This document shows, piece after piece, positions 49,746 through 59,785 of a stretch of DNA of 64,000 nt. Each line of letters starts with the position of its first letter. The stretch's first letter is position 1. The position numbers and the translations under genes are program-made. The stretch lies in contig JAIVFH010000034.1 of assembly GCA_025765595.1 (NCBI GenBank), forward strand, positions 62,001 to 126,000, in the 5' to 3' direction. Below the pieces are notes generated by a model that was given only the letters and a program-made list of their open reading frames with translations, did no database searches and was not told the origin of the DNA. This stretch comes from Obelidium mucronatum. Its lineage: Eukaryota > Chytridiomycota > Chytridiomycetes > Chytridiales > Chytriomycetaceae.

Positions 49746-50512
49746 TTAACAATCCTCATTATCCTCACCATCATCATCCTCACCTCTGCCTAACCCCTCA
49801 GAGTCTTCTTTGTCAGATGCTTCAATTACAACTGGCGCTTTCTTTCCAGAACCCTTTTGCTTTGATGTAAGTACCTTTTCAATCCTCTTCTTTTGTGCTG
49901 CTGCTTTGATTTGATCGCCTTTCGACAGTTTCATCAACTCCACCTCTTCAAATGGGATAGCAGCTGCAGATACAGTGGCCACATTTTGGCGATGGATCTG
50001 GGCAGCGTTTTGTTTGACTAAAGACTCTTGAGTGTCAGCGATACGACTCAAGAACCCAGCAATTTGTTTGGTGTAGCGATTGAGGTGAGTTCCAGAAGTT
50101 GCTGCGTCAGATTCCTGAATATCTGCTAACAAGGCTTCCGTTTCAATTGTAGTTGCTTCTTTGTCTTCATCGCTGTCATCGCATTGTTCATCTGCAAGCA
50201 TGGCAAGTTCAGCGTTTCTGGTCTTGAGCTTCATGGAATCCACTGACAGCGCCAGTTTGGCTTTGATCATAGCCGCCAAGCCAGTGTATTGGGATCTTGG
50301 TTTGACTCTTGTTTTCTTGTACCTATTTAGAAGTAAGTGGGGTGATTTTCAGTTATGTGTTGTTGACTCAAGTGATTCTAAACATACCATTTCCCAAGCA
50401 GCAATCTCTTGCGTGGTGACAAAAACAGAGGCACCACGTCATCAAATACATTTTTTTCAAGAGGCGACACGGCTTTTGGTTTTGGGGACTTGGTTGGTTT
50501 CTTTGCGGACAT
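49746..50512 (-). CDS. Transposon accessory protein (acidic/coiled, unknown function)
   Basis: Exons 50512-50388 and 50322-49746; 233 residues. The N-terminus is Lys/Pro-rich (MSAKKPTKSPKPKAVSPLEK) and is followed by a short basic block (SPRKRLLLGKWYKKTRVKPR) split by the intron. A helical, coiled-coil-like middle (about 60-170) comes next. The tail is Lys-rich and then strongly acidic (GEDDDGEDNEDC). No Myb domain like that of canonical Harbinger accessory proteins can be recognised, though a basic N-terminal block plus helices would suit DNA binding or transposase partnering. Its position inside the TIRs, divergent from the transposase, is the main evidence for its role. The reading frame is intact. 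Confidence 0.65.
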
Positions 50513-50661
50513 TTTGACAAGAAGTTAAGGAACTTCAAAGCAGCTGGATCTTTTATTTGAATTTGAATTGCAAATAAATTTCATAATGACTTTTACCTTA
50601 TCTTATCCCTTTTGTTTGTGCAGTTCTAAGTTGTTTACTTGTTTGGAGTTTTGAAATAAAG

Positions 50662-51635
50662 ATGTCGTGGGCTTTTGTAATCGGAGGGCTGAGACCATCC
50701 ACAGGGCTTGACGAAGAAACTATGGAGAAAAAATTTGTCAAGTATTGCGGTCGTGGCACAGTCATCAAGACGCGGAAATACCTCTTTGACTGTTTCCAGA
50801 GCCTCAAGACAGACACAACAAAAAGAGCATCTGCAGAGTATAAGTCTCGAAAATCATATGGATCCCTTGCAGCAAAAGTAAAAAAAGGGAATTATTTACC
50901 TAGGAAGTGTGATCGACGAACTGGAAGAAGTTTGGGATGACCGCTGGTGTGATGAAAATGACATCACAGATGGGTCATTTGACCTACGCCATCGCCTCAG
51001 CCTTGATGCATTCCCTGTAAGTCCATTTTAGTTCTACTTTAAACCACTTTTATTAAGATCACAGAGATAGGTTTACATCCATGCGCCCACCTCACCGCCA
51101 GCAAAGGAAGTTCTTTTCTGGAAAGTACAAACGTCACTGCGTGAAAGTGCAGTGTCTGACAGATAACAGAGGAAACATATGCTGGATGGGAGAGAAGGTA
51201 TATTTTATTTATTTAGTCACAAGGATTGACATCTTGTTCAGATGTTCAAAGGGTCTGTGCATGACATGACCATGTACGCCCTGCGATCACCCCCAATTGG
51301 ATCCGGGTGAGCTTGTTCTGGTTGATAAAGGGTATGTGGGTCCCCGTGGACGCGCCTTGAGTCTGATCGTCCCCTTCAAATCATCCTGCAACAACCCACT
51401 CACCCCCTTCAAACTTGCTTACAACCACATGCATGCCATCAAGCGAATTGTGGTTGAGCATTCTTTTGGCTTTGCCAAACGCTATACAGCAATTAAGCAC
51501 ACCAGCCGTGTTCGACAAATCCCCCAGTCTTTCAACCCTGGGCAGATGGACAACTCCTACCTATGGAGCATAATCAAGGTTGTTATTCACAGCACTACAA
51601 TGTATACCTACCAGAATCAGCAGCGGTTTCCTTAG
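50662..51635 (+). pseudogene. DDE transposase (DDE_Tnp_4), possibly frameshifted
   Basis: Begins MSWAFVIGGLRPSTGLDEET. The frame changes near an A7 run at about 50880, continuing as YLGSVIDELEEVWDDRW to an intron-like GTAAGT at about 51017. Downstream, DRFTSMRPPHRQQRKFFSGK leads into YKRHCVKVQCLTDNRGNI, the block after the first catalytic Asp in IS5/Harbinger-type enzymes. Then comes VLVDKGYVGPRG (second Asp) and VEHSFGFAKRYTAIK (catalytic Glu), stopping at 51635. A DDE triad can thus be proposed. The frame change could be a real mutation, a very short intron or a read error. Exon junctions around 51017-51075 do not keep frame cleanly. Family call firm, activity doubtful. Confidence 0.7.
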
Positions 51636-51766
51636 TGTGAGAAGAAATAAACATATACCATTTGAATCACGTTTTCTTCGCGTTCTTGTTTCAACTTAAT
51701 TGTCTTTCTATCTTGGACTCTGAGTTTTGCTGTTTACTAATGTAGAAATCTTTAACAATTACATAT

Positions 51767-51827
51767 ACCCATGTAGTGTAGTGGTGACGCAGTATTCTGA
51801 AAGGAATGCCCTGGGTTCGAATCTTGG
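51767..51827 (+). pseudogene. tRNA-like sequence (SINE head or tRNA relic)
   Basis: A-box-like TAGTGTAGTGGT and B-box-like GGGTTCGAATC are correctly spaced. A perfect D-arm (GTGT with ACGC) can be drawn, as can an anticodon arm with CTGAAAG (GAA-like) but an 8-nt loop, and a wobble-rich T-arm (CTGGG/CTTGG). The acceptor strands do not pair, and a T9 Pol III-type terminator follows. It is not a working tRNA. It lies inside the right end of the transposon. Confidence 0.45.
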
Positions 51828-51949
51828 TTTTTTTTCAGATCGGTTTTTTTAAACGATATTGAAGTCACGATGCACTACAGCGATAATTTCCAATAAAACA
51901 CGGTAAAACTTAATCGTTATTTATCGTTTATTTATCGTTGATCGATGTG

Positions 51950-51967
51950 CGGTAAAATCCGGCACAT
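51950..51967 (-). repeat. Right terminal inverted repeat
   Basis: Reads ATGTGCCGGATTTTACCG on the minus strand; the partner is at 49482-49499. Confidence 0.75.
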
Positions 51968-52475
51968 GTCTATTGTTGGTCTTGCCGAACAGGCCGAAGA
52001 TCTTATTGGCCAGAAGCCTTGCCCTTCGCCATTCCACCAAACAACTTTGATGTCCTCATTTGCCATAGGGCTCCAAGTCAATCTCACTTTGGTAAACACA
52101 CAACCGAAACAGCTACTGGATCAACCAAGGCCGTCAGTACTTCCAAGGAGAATAAAGCCGCTGTTGTTCTTGAAGACAGCTGTTTCAGTCTTGGGCTTGT
52201 AGTTGCAGCAAAAGATATCGTAACGTCTGATTTGGTCAGCATCAAGATGGTGCTGAAAGGGGATGACTGGCCCGTTTCTGGACGAGCGAGAGTGTGGTGG
52301 CAGCCAGTGGCTTGATCAGGCTGCCTACCGTACATTGATGCTAGTGGGTTTAAAATCAGTCCAACTTGCTGCCATTTAAGAGTCTGGCAGGACCCTTGGT
52401 TGAGTGTTCGAGAATTCAAGTCTCGTGTTTATACACACAGTAAAAGGAATTATTTCAAATAAAGTACAGTTATAA
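51968..52475. other. UFD2 upstream region
   Basis: A plus-strand frame (to the stop at 52315) includes EDSCFSLGLVVAAKDIVTSD with protein-like composition but lacks an in-frame ATG and a domain; probably a remnant. The UFD2 promoter should lie in the last 150 nt. The transposon end is about 510 nt from the UFD2 start. Confidence 0.4.
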
Positions 52476-55400
52476 ATGAATCCGCAAGACAACACGCCGC
52501 AGAGTGACGACTACGATACGGTTTGCAACCCCGCTTCTGCTCGACAGAAATGCTGACGCTGCTGTGTTTTTGCACCCGCTGGATGCGAATGCATGCAATC
52601 CAGATACGCGCCAAGCGGCTTGCTAAAATGATGGGATCCGGGTCGAGCGGCGCCGTGGGGTCGCCGGGCGCGGCCGCGGCATCGGCGTCGGCGTCAGCAT
52701 CGGCGTCGGCCGCGAGTCTGGCGCCAGCGGGGGCAGTTGAGTTTCTTTCGTTTCTCTGTTGTCCACCACACCAAACACCACATCAAACAACACAGCACAA
52801 CACAACACAGAAGCCGAAGCCGCCGCCGGCCGCCGCCGCCGCCGGGCCGCAGTCGCCCGTCGGCACGCCGAGCGCGCAGAACAAGGCGCTGCTGCTGTTT
52901 GCGAACGCCACGCCCGCCGCGTGGACGCACCAGACGCTGGCGTTCGTGTTCCACGTCGAGCTGAATGTTTGTTTTTCGTTTTCTTTTTCTTTTTCGCTTT
53001 TCTTTGGCGTTTCGTGGTTGGTGACGCGTCGCGCAGGAGGCCGCCGCCGCGCAGAAGGGCGCCGTGTTCCTGGCGGCGCTGGCGCAGGAGCTGACGCAGG
53101 AGGGCCTCGGGACAACGCTACTGGCGGCAGACATGACGGATCGCATCATCCACGCGCGTCTCTCCAGGCCAGAGAATGCACTGTCTGTCTCACACGCGTC
53201 GAATCCGCCACTATTTGATTACTTGGTCGGAGCATGGAAGCGATGTCGAGAAGCGCATCGGCGTATTCTCTCCCTGGCAGAGAAGGCGTCTTCTGCTTCG
53301 GGTATTGATGCTGCGCAGTTTAAAACTCTGGTTGAGACTAGAGTCAATTTCCTGCTCAGTACCAAGGAGTTGATTGTCAGTTACAGCGGATTAGTTGTGA
53401 ATCCTGATGTCATGGACATGTTTCCCCAGTCGGATGAGTTGAGTTTCTATGTGGCTACCAGATATCCTAGTAATTGGGTGACTGACCAAGCCTTTCACAG
53501 GATCACCAAACAAGGCGCAGGATATATTGCTTCGAAGCTGTTGTTGGATGGGTTTGCTGCTGAAGAACAGCTCCCGCTGGAATTCTTGAACGAATTTACT
53601 GCTCGATTTGAAAATGACGGCTTGGCTGAGGTGAGCCTAGTTCGTAAGAACTGAAATCTCTGTATCCTGACTACGAAAAATAAGATTATGGGACCAGTTA
53701 TCAATTCTGTCACTGCGTCGATGCGCTTCCAAGATATCACCACTGATTATATGACTCCTATTCGTGTAAGCTGATTGGGATTATTTGCGATACTTTGCTA
53801 ACGGAATATTTCTCCTCATAGGCTTTTGGTACCTTGGTCTCCAACAAAGCTATCGCATCAGTGCTGATTTCGATGCCAAACTATCTCCCTCCCAATACCG
53901 CTGCCCGTACCTTTGAATTGCTCACTATTCTGGGTCCCTATTTTGCGAAACCATGTGTATTCAATGACGAGCAAGGGAAAGTCGGTCAAACGTACTTTGC
54001 CAGCGGTAATGCGTTTGCCGAAACATCAAATCACGACCGCGAAGGCCAAGACATTGGATCGAGAAATTTTGGAGATGTAGAAAGTGCTATGACGAATTTA
54101 AGAGGTACTATTTCAGCGGTGCAGGTCAGTTCAACCCCAATACAAGTGTGACATGTTTTTAAGTGGGTTTTTTTTTATTTCAAGACTTCTCTTCACGGGT
54201 TGGCTATGTCGTTGATCAAGTCTGGACCCACCTTTCGCGAAGCTGTCCTCAAATTTTTTGCTGAAGCAATCACCGTGAATCATGCTCGAGGCCGTATGCA
54301 GGTTGACCCAAAGACTGTAGGAACCGATGGATTCCTGTTCAACATTGGCAAAGTCTGTCTCCAACTTGCTGATCCAATCATGGACCCCAACTTTTCCAAG
54401 ATTCACTTGATTGAGCCGTTTCACTTCCTTCGTGCATCGCCCCGTCTTCCACAACCTCCATCCACCACCATGATGAATGCCGATGACGAGTTTTTGGCTT
54501 CTCAAAGACAAATTTGGGCAGCCCAGAATGCCAACGTTGCACCTGCGAATTTCGTCACAGATGTCTTTGTTTTGACGCTTGGATCCTTGCATCTTGGTTA
54601 TTTGAGTTCTGTTCGTCAATTCCAAGATTTTGTGAAACGATTGGGTGAAATTCAGAAGGAAATTACGAGAATGAAGCAAGACAGGGACAGTGGTGCCTGG
54701 GCAACTGCCCCCGATCGCGCCTTGAAAGAAATGACACTCAAGAGATATCAGGTATGATTCAGCAGCGATTTTTTGGGGCCAACTTATTCAAGTTTTCAAT
54801 TCTAGACCCAAATGGATATTTGGATTTCTCATCGCCTTGTCATGACTACATCTCTTTTGGACAAAGTCACAGTCGACCAAATTATGAGATTTTACAACTT
54901 GGTCATGATGTGGATGATTCGAGTGATTCTGGTTGGGTCTGGCAAGCCTGTGGAGGGAATTCAGTGGGCACAAATTGCTCGTGGTAATTACCAGGGAGTG
55001 AGCTTGATTCCTTTCCCTGAGCAAGTGCCCGCGTTGTTTGCTACCCTTCCTGAATGGATCTTTGAGGATGTTGTGGAGTTTTATCTGTTTGTTTGCAGAT
55101 ACAAGGCAACTTTGTTGGAAAACACGCTGCGAGACGAGTTGTTGTTGTTTAGTGTTGCCATGTTGCAGAGTCCGGCGTATGTCAAAAACCCCCACTTAAA
55201 GAGCAAGCTGGTGGAGGTGAGTTGTTCGCTTTTTTTTTTCCATCGGTGTGAAGGGAATTTTTGATTATGTTTTCTCTTTGTCCCAAAGATTTTGTTCTAC
55301 TTCACCCTGCCCTTGTACCGCAACCGCGATGGTTCCAACGCCGGTCCTCGTTTAGATGTTGTTTTCAGCACTCACGAAGCAGCCAAACAATATCTTGTTC

Positions 55401-56749
55401 CAGGAATTATGAGATTCTATGTCGATGCTGAATTCACTGGAGCGTCTTCCGCCTTTTACGACAAATTTAGCATTCGATACAACATCTCTCAGATTTTGAA
55501 GGCTGTTTGGGAAGACCAGAATCATCGTTTGGCGTTGATTCGTGAAAGTCAGAAGGAAGATTTTATTAAATTTGTAAGTCTTGTTTCTTTTTTTTTCAAG
55601 CTGATGTGGGAGGAAGCTGACTTTTGAAATTAGGCTAACTTGCTCATGAATGATACAAGCTATTTGTTGGATGAAAGTTTGGGAAAGCTGAGTGAAATTC
55701 ACAAGATTCAAGATGAAATGGATGACGCGACGACTTGGAATGCGATGCCACAGGTTTTTTTTTTTGAAAAGAGAAGTTTTGAGAAGGGGTGGTTCTGAAC
55801 AGCTGTGCTTTTTCTATTTGAAGGCTGCGAGAGAAGAACGAGAGGGTGTTCTCCGTGGTCTTGAACGCCATGCACAATCATATGTCGGCTTGTGTAATGA
55901 GACTGTAAACATGTTTCAATATTTGACAAGTGAAGAACGAGTCGTGACGCCGTTTATGGCGCCATATATTGTTGAGCGGCTGGCGGCCATGTTGGATTAC
56001 AATTTGACTACGTTGGTTGGACCAAAGTGTACGGATCTGAAGGTGAGCGGATGGAAAAACGTTTTCTGTTATTTTGTAAGGTAGTTTGTAACGCGTTTTA
56101 TCAGGTGAAAAACCCAGAAAAGTATCGGTTCAATCCAAAATCGTTGCTTACGAAGCTGGTTGATATTTTCTTGCACCTCGCCCACCGTAATGAGTTTGTG
56201 AATGCTGTAGCCAAAGATGAGCGATCATACAAGAAGGATACTTTCTACCGCGCGTGTGATATTCTCGGGCGCCATGGTTTGAAGGATTCGCGGGATTTGG
56301 ATTCTCTTCGTGAGTTTGTTGGGAAGGTTGAGGAAGTGATTCGGAATACAATGGTTGAAGATGAAGAGTTGGGTGAAATTCCAGATGAATATCTTGGTAT
56401 GTTGGTTTCGGTTTCGGTTTTTTTTTGTGGTGGCTAGCTAAATGTTTCTGGTGCTGTTCAAAAAGATCCTTTGATGGCGACTCTGATGGAAGATCCAGTG
56501 ATTTTGCCCACTTCCAATATTACTGTGGATCGTTCTACAATCATTACACAGCTTCTGTCGAACCCACTTGATCCGTTCAATAGAAAGCCGTTGACTATTG
56601 ATATGGTTATTCCAAGTAAGATTGGTTTTTTTTTATTCTTTTTTTTAACTCCCAGATTCCTTTTTTCAGACACTGAATTGAAGCAACAAATTGATGCTTG
56701 GAGAAAGCAGCAAAAGTCTGGAAATGCGACCCCAATGCAGACAGACTGA
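52476..56749 (+). CDS. UFD2: Ubiquitin chain-elongation factor E4 (UFD2/UBE4)
   Basis: U-box E4 ligase acting with Cdc48 on ubiquitin-fusion and ERAD substrates. Fourteen exons: 52476-52520, 52604-52735, 52811-52966, 53037-53630, 53685-53765, 53822-54124, 54185-54751, 54806-55216, 55289-55573, 55634-55753, 55824-56042, 56105-56396, 56466-56615, 56670-56749; 1144 residues. The conserved N-terminal IRAKRLAKM block appears only after intron 1 is removed. The long helical Ufd2 core includes [20 protein letters not shown] and [20 protein letters not shown]. The C-terminal U-box (about 1065-1135) reads [17 protein letters not shown] and [16 protein letters not shown]. Exons 2 to early 4 are GC-rich, but introns 2 and 3 between them are AT-rich; intron 2 uses GTTGAG. 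Confidence 0.94.
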
Positions 56750-56991
56750 AAGCAGTTGTGCTGGAGACAAGTGTAAAAACGATGGAGGAGGTTTTTGTTG
56801 ATTCGCGGAGCCAAAATAAATAAACAAAAGAAGAAGAAAAAGAAAGAGTCATGGTGATTTGATGAGTGCAAAAATGAATTTTGAGAGTTTTTAATAATGA
56901 AGAATGTGAGAGGAAACAAAAGTGGCACGTCCAAAAACAAGATCAAGATTTGTAAATAACAACATCACACCACAAACAAAAAGAAACCACC

Positions 56992-57333
56992 ATGAACGTG
57001 TTGAATCTTGCAATGTTGGGTATTGTGGCTGTTGTCGTTGTAGCAAACCACGAGCCGACATTGGCAACCGCTGGTAGCAGCAAACCGACAATGATATCCC
57101 TTCCTGAAAAGCCAAACCGCTCCGTTTCACCACCGTGGAATATGCCCTCGCAGAAACAAAGCAATGGGGCAGTGTTCACAGCGGCCGGAGCCGTTCTTGC
57201 TGCTAAGGCGTCACCGACAACTACCACTGTGCAAGAAACAACAACAATTCGATCAAGTGGCAGTGAGAACGTGGTTCCTGCTGTTGCCAGTCTTCAGATT
57301 ATTATACCCGCAATTGTTTTGTTGGTTTGCTAA
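56992..57333 (+). CDS. Small secreted, possibly GPI-anchored protein
   Basis: 113 residues, single exon. MNVLNLAMLGIVAVVVVANH is a good signal peptide. A Ser/Thr/Pro-rich body follows (SPTTTTVQETTTIRSSGS), and the C-terminus is hydrophobic (LQIIIPAIVLLVC) after a small-residue region, as in GPI-attachment signals. The start context ACCACCATGA is strong. It would be a short wall or surface mannoprotein. No family recognised. A minus-strand frame overlaps but lacks such features. Confidence 0.55.
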   Translation: MNVLNLAMLGIVAVVVVANHEPTLATAGSSKPTMISLPEKPNRSVSPPWNMPSQKQSNGAVFTAAGAVLAAKASPTTTTVQETTTIRSSGSENVVPAVASLQIIIPAIVLLVC

Positions 57334-57397
57334 AGAGTAAACACCAATAAAAATCTGTTTTTTGCTGCAGCCGTTAAGCCACAACAATTTCCATTTT

Positions 57398-59706
57398 ATG
57401 CGAAAATACTCGCTGGTCGTCGAGCTCCTCCACGACCCGCCCGCGCCGCCGCCCTCGCCCCTCCACCCGCCGAGCATCTTCTCGCCGCTGCTCGACTCGT
57501 ACCGCAGCGGAACGTGCGCGTCGCTCAAGAAGCTGCGCCGCCTCCTCGCCAAGCAGCCGCCGCTTGCGCCGCCAGCCAATCAGAACGCGCCGTGGGCCGA
57601 CCGCCGCCTGGGCCGCCTGTCGATTGCGTGGCTCGACTTTGCCGCCGACGCCGACGCCGCCGAAACGCCGCCCGAAAGCGACAGCGGACGCATGGCCGCG
57701 TCGTTCGTGCCGTTCCGCTCGGGGTCCACCGTGCTCAACGCCGGCGTGCTGCATCTGTTCAGAGAAGCCGCGGACTGTGACGACGACGCTGATGCCGGCT
57801 TTGACGAGGCTAAAAACACAAACACAAACACCAACACCCTGTGCATTCTGGCCGCTCCCGTCTACATGACGGCACCGGATCTGCTCGTTTTTATTGCACC
57901 ATACACCGCCTCTATTTCACACATTCGCTTTCTGCGGGACTCGATACAGTCGCGCTCAATGGTTTTGATCCGTTTCCGGGACGGGAAAGCATTCGAAGGG
58001 GAAGCGGACGCATTCTATGCAGAGTATTCTGGAAAGCCCTTCAATTCTCTGGATGATGAAGTGTGTCGCGTCGTTTACATCAAAAGCGTGCATTTTGAGG
58101 TGCCCTTTGTTTCGATACCGAAGAAAAACGCCTGTTTTTAACCACTCCATCCGCAGTCCCAGGCTATTCCTCAGTTTGCATTTCCGCCAACAGCCAATGA
58201 TCCAAACTCTATATTTACCATACCCAACCAATCCTCTCCAGTGCAAGCCAATGCATCGCCTCTTCAATCGCAGGAAGTTGCGGAAACTGAAGAATCTCCA
58301 GCATCTTCGGATCTATCGAATATGATTGAATTACCCACTTGCCCTGTATGCCTCGATCGAATGGACGCGTCAGTTACAGGGCTTGTCACTATTTTATGCC
58401 ATCATTCCTTTCATTGTAATTGGTACCAGTCTTCTTTCCTTTTTTTCGTTTACATTCATTTCCTTACAAAAAGTGCTCTAGTTTAAGCAAATGGCAAGAT
58501 GCATCATGCCCTGTATGTCGCTACTCTTCGACTCACCAACCGCAACCGTATTCTGTTGCATCCTCAGCTGAACCATCATTCCCACACCACTCAATACTGC
58601 AGCAGCAACGGCACCAACAAGGATTCAACACAGTAGAAGCAGGACATCAAAACGACTCGCAAATAGACACATCACCAACCCCCGGCCAAGATTCAGAAAG
58701 AGTCCCATCGCAAACAACCAGCAACCCGCCCGAAAACCATTGTTCCACCTGCAACACATCACAAAATCTTTGGATTTGCCTTATTTGCGGAAACGTGGGC
58801 TGCGGACGGTACCAAAGTGCTCACGCAGCCGCGCATTACACAACCACAGCGCACCTCTACTCTCTCGAACTTGAAACACAACGCGTGTGGGACTATGCAG
58901 GAGACGGATATGTGCATCGATTGATTCGAACAGGCCAAGATGGGAAGGTTGTTGAGTTGTCTGCGCCCGCTGCTGCTTTTGACGGGTCTGTTCCTTTTGC
59001 ACATCTTGGTCATTCGTTGGAGAAGGGGAAAGGGAAAGGAAAGTCTATGATGAATGGCCGAAGTGGTCGCGGTGGTGGTGGTGTCGCTGGCGATCATGGC
59101 TTTGGATTGGACGAGTCGGGAGAAGATGTTCTAGGATTAGAGTATTCTGTTCTCTTGAGCAGTCAATTAGAAAGCCAAAGATGCTGGTATGAAGAAAAGA
59201 TGGATGCTCTTACAATCGAATCGTCGGAGAAGGTGCAAGAGTTGGCTCATGAACTTGAGAATCTTCAAAAGGAGAAACAAACCGTTGAAAATGAACGGGA
59301 TTCTATTCTCCGCGACGCAACTTGTGCAAGGAAACAGCTCGAAGATCGCTTTGCAAGAGATCGCGATCGCTTGGAAAAAAAGTTTGACAAGGTGATGGAG
59401 AGGGTCGCCGGCTTGGAGAAGGCGTTTGCAGAAGAACGGCAAATCAATGAGGGATTACGACAGAACCAGGACGTATTCTTACAACAGATTCAGGAAAAGG
59501 ATAAACAATTGGCAGAGAAGACAAAACAGGTCGAAGACCTGACTGACCAGGTTCGGGATCTAATGTTCTACTTGGAAACGCAGCAAAAAGTAAACGAAAG
59601 TCCAGAGTTGCAAAATGGCGACGTTGTCATTGAGACAACACATATCCCTGAAACTGGATCCTCCTCCTCCACAGGCAAATCAAAAAGTAAAAAGAAGAAA
59701 AAATGA
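57398..59706 (+). CDS. ETP1: BRAP2/ETP1-type RING E3 ligase with UBP zinc finger
   Basis: Cytosolic RING ubiquitin ligase family (mammalian BRAP2/IMP, yeast Etp1). Exons 57398-58099, 58157-58422, 58482-59706; 730 residues. The BRAP2 N-terminal RRM-like domain ends [20 protein letters not shown] and [19 protein letters not shown]. The RING begins [18 protein letters not shown] and is completed across intron 2 (HHSFHCNC, then [12 protein letters not shown]). A ZnF-UBP follows ([20 protein letters not shown], then [13 protein letters not shown]), then a coiled coil (about 555-700) and a Lys-rich tail (KSKSKKKKK). The first 125 residues are in a GC-rich Ala/Pro/Arg-rich block unlike the rest of the gene. 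Confidence 0.93.
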
Positions 59707-59785
59707 TAATTTAATAAATTATTGTTACTTTATTGCACATACTTTACACGCTATTTTACTCGTAACTTAACAAACACCTACAACA

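Larger units (their letters stand above)
49482..51967. mobile_element. Two-gene DNA transposon with TIRs (DDE_Tnp_4 / Harbinger-IS5-like)
   Basis: About 2.49 kb bounded by inverted repeats: ATGTGCCGGAATTTAGCA at the left and, read inward from the right, ATGTGCCGGATTTTACCG (14 of 18 match). Subterminal regions at both ends are packed with ATCGAT/ATCGATAAA motifs (49500-49600 and 51850-51955), typical of transposase binding sites. Inside are a plus-strand DDE transposase (50662-51635) and a divergent minus-strand gene (50512-49746) starting 149 nt away, so the element has the two-gene, shared-promoter layout of PIF/Harbinger-type transposons. The flanks allow only a 2-bp AT duplication, because AT is part of the repeat on both sides. 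The TIR sequence is not the usual Harbinger GGCC type, so the exact superfamily is open. Confidence 0.75.

Noticed and set aside
51767..51827. Functional tRNA gene
   Set aside because: Acceptor strands do not pair and the anticodon loop is 8 nt; only internal promoter-like boxes and D/T arms are preserved.
52694..53149. Minus-strand Arg/Cys-rich frames opposite UFD2 exons 2-4
   Set aside because: Explained by the high-GC codon usage of UFD2; no splice or start support.
56943..57227. Minus-strand 94-codon frame opposite the small secreted protein
   Set aside because: No signal peptide or domain; the plus strand has a strong start context, signal peptide and hydrophobic tail.
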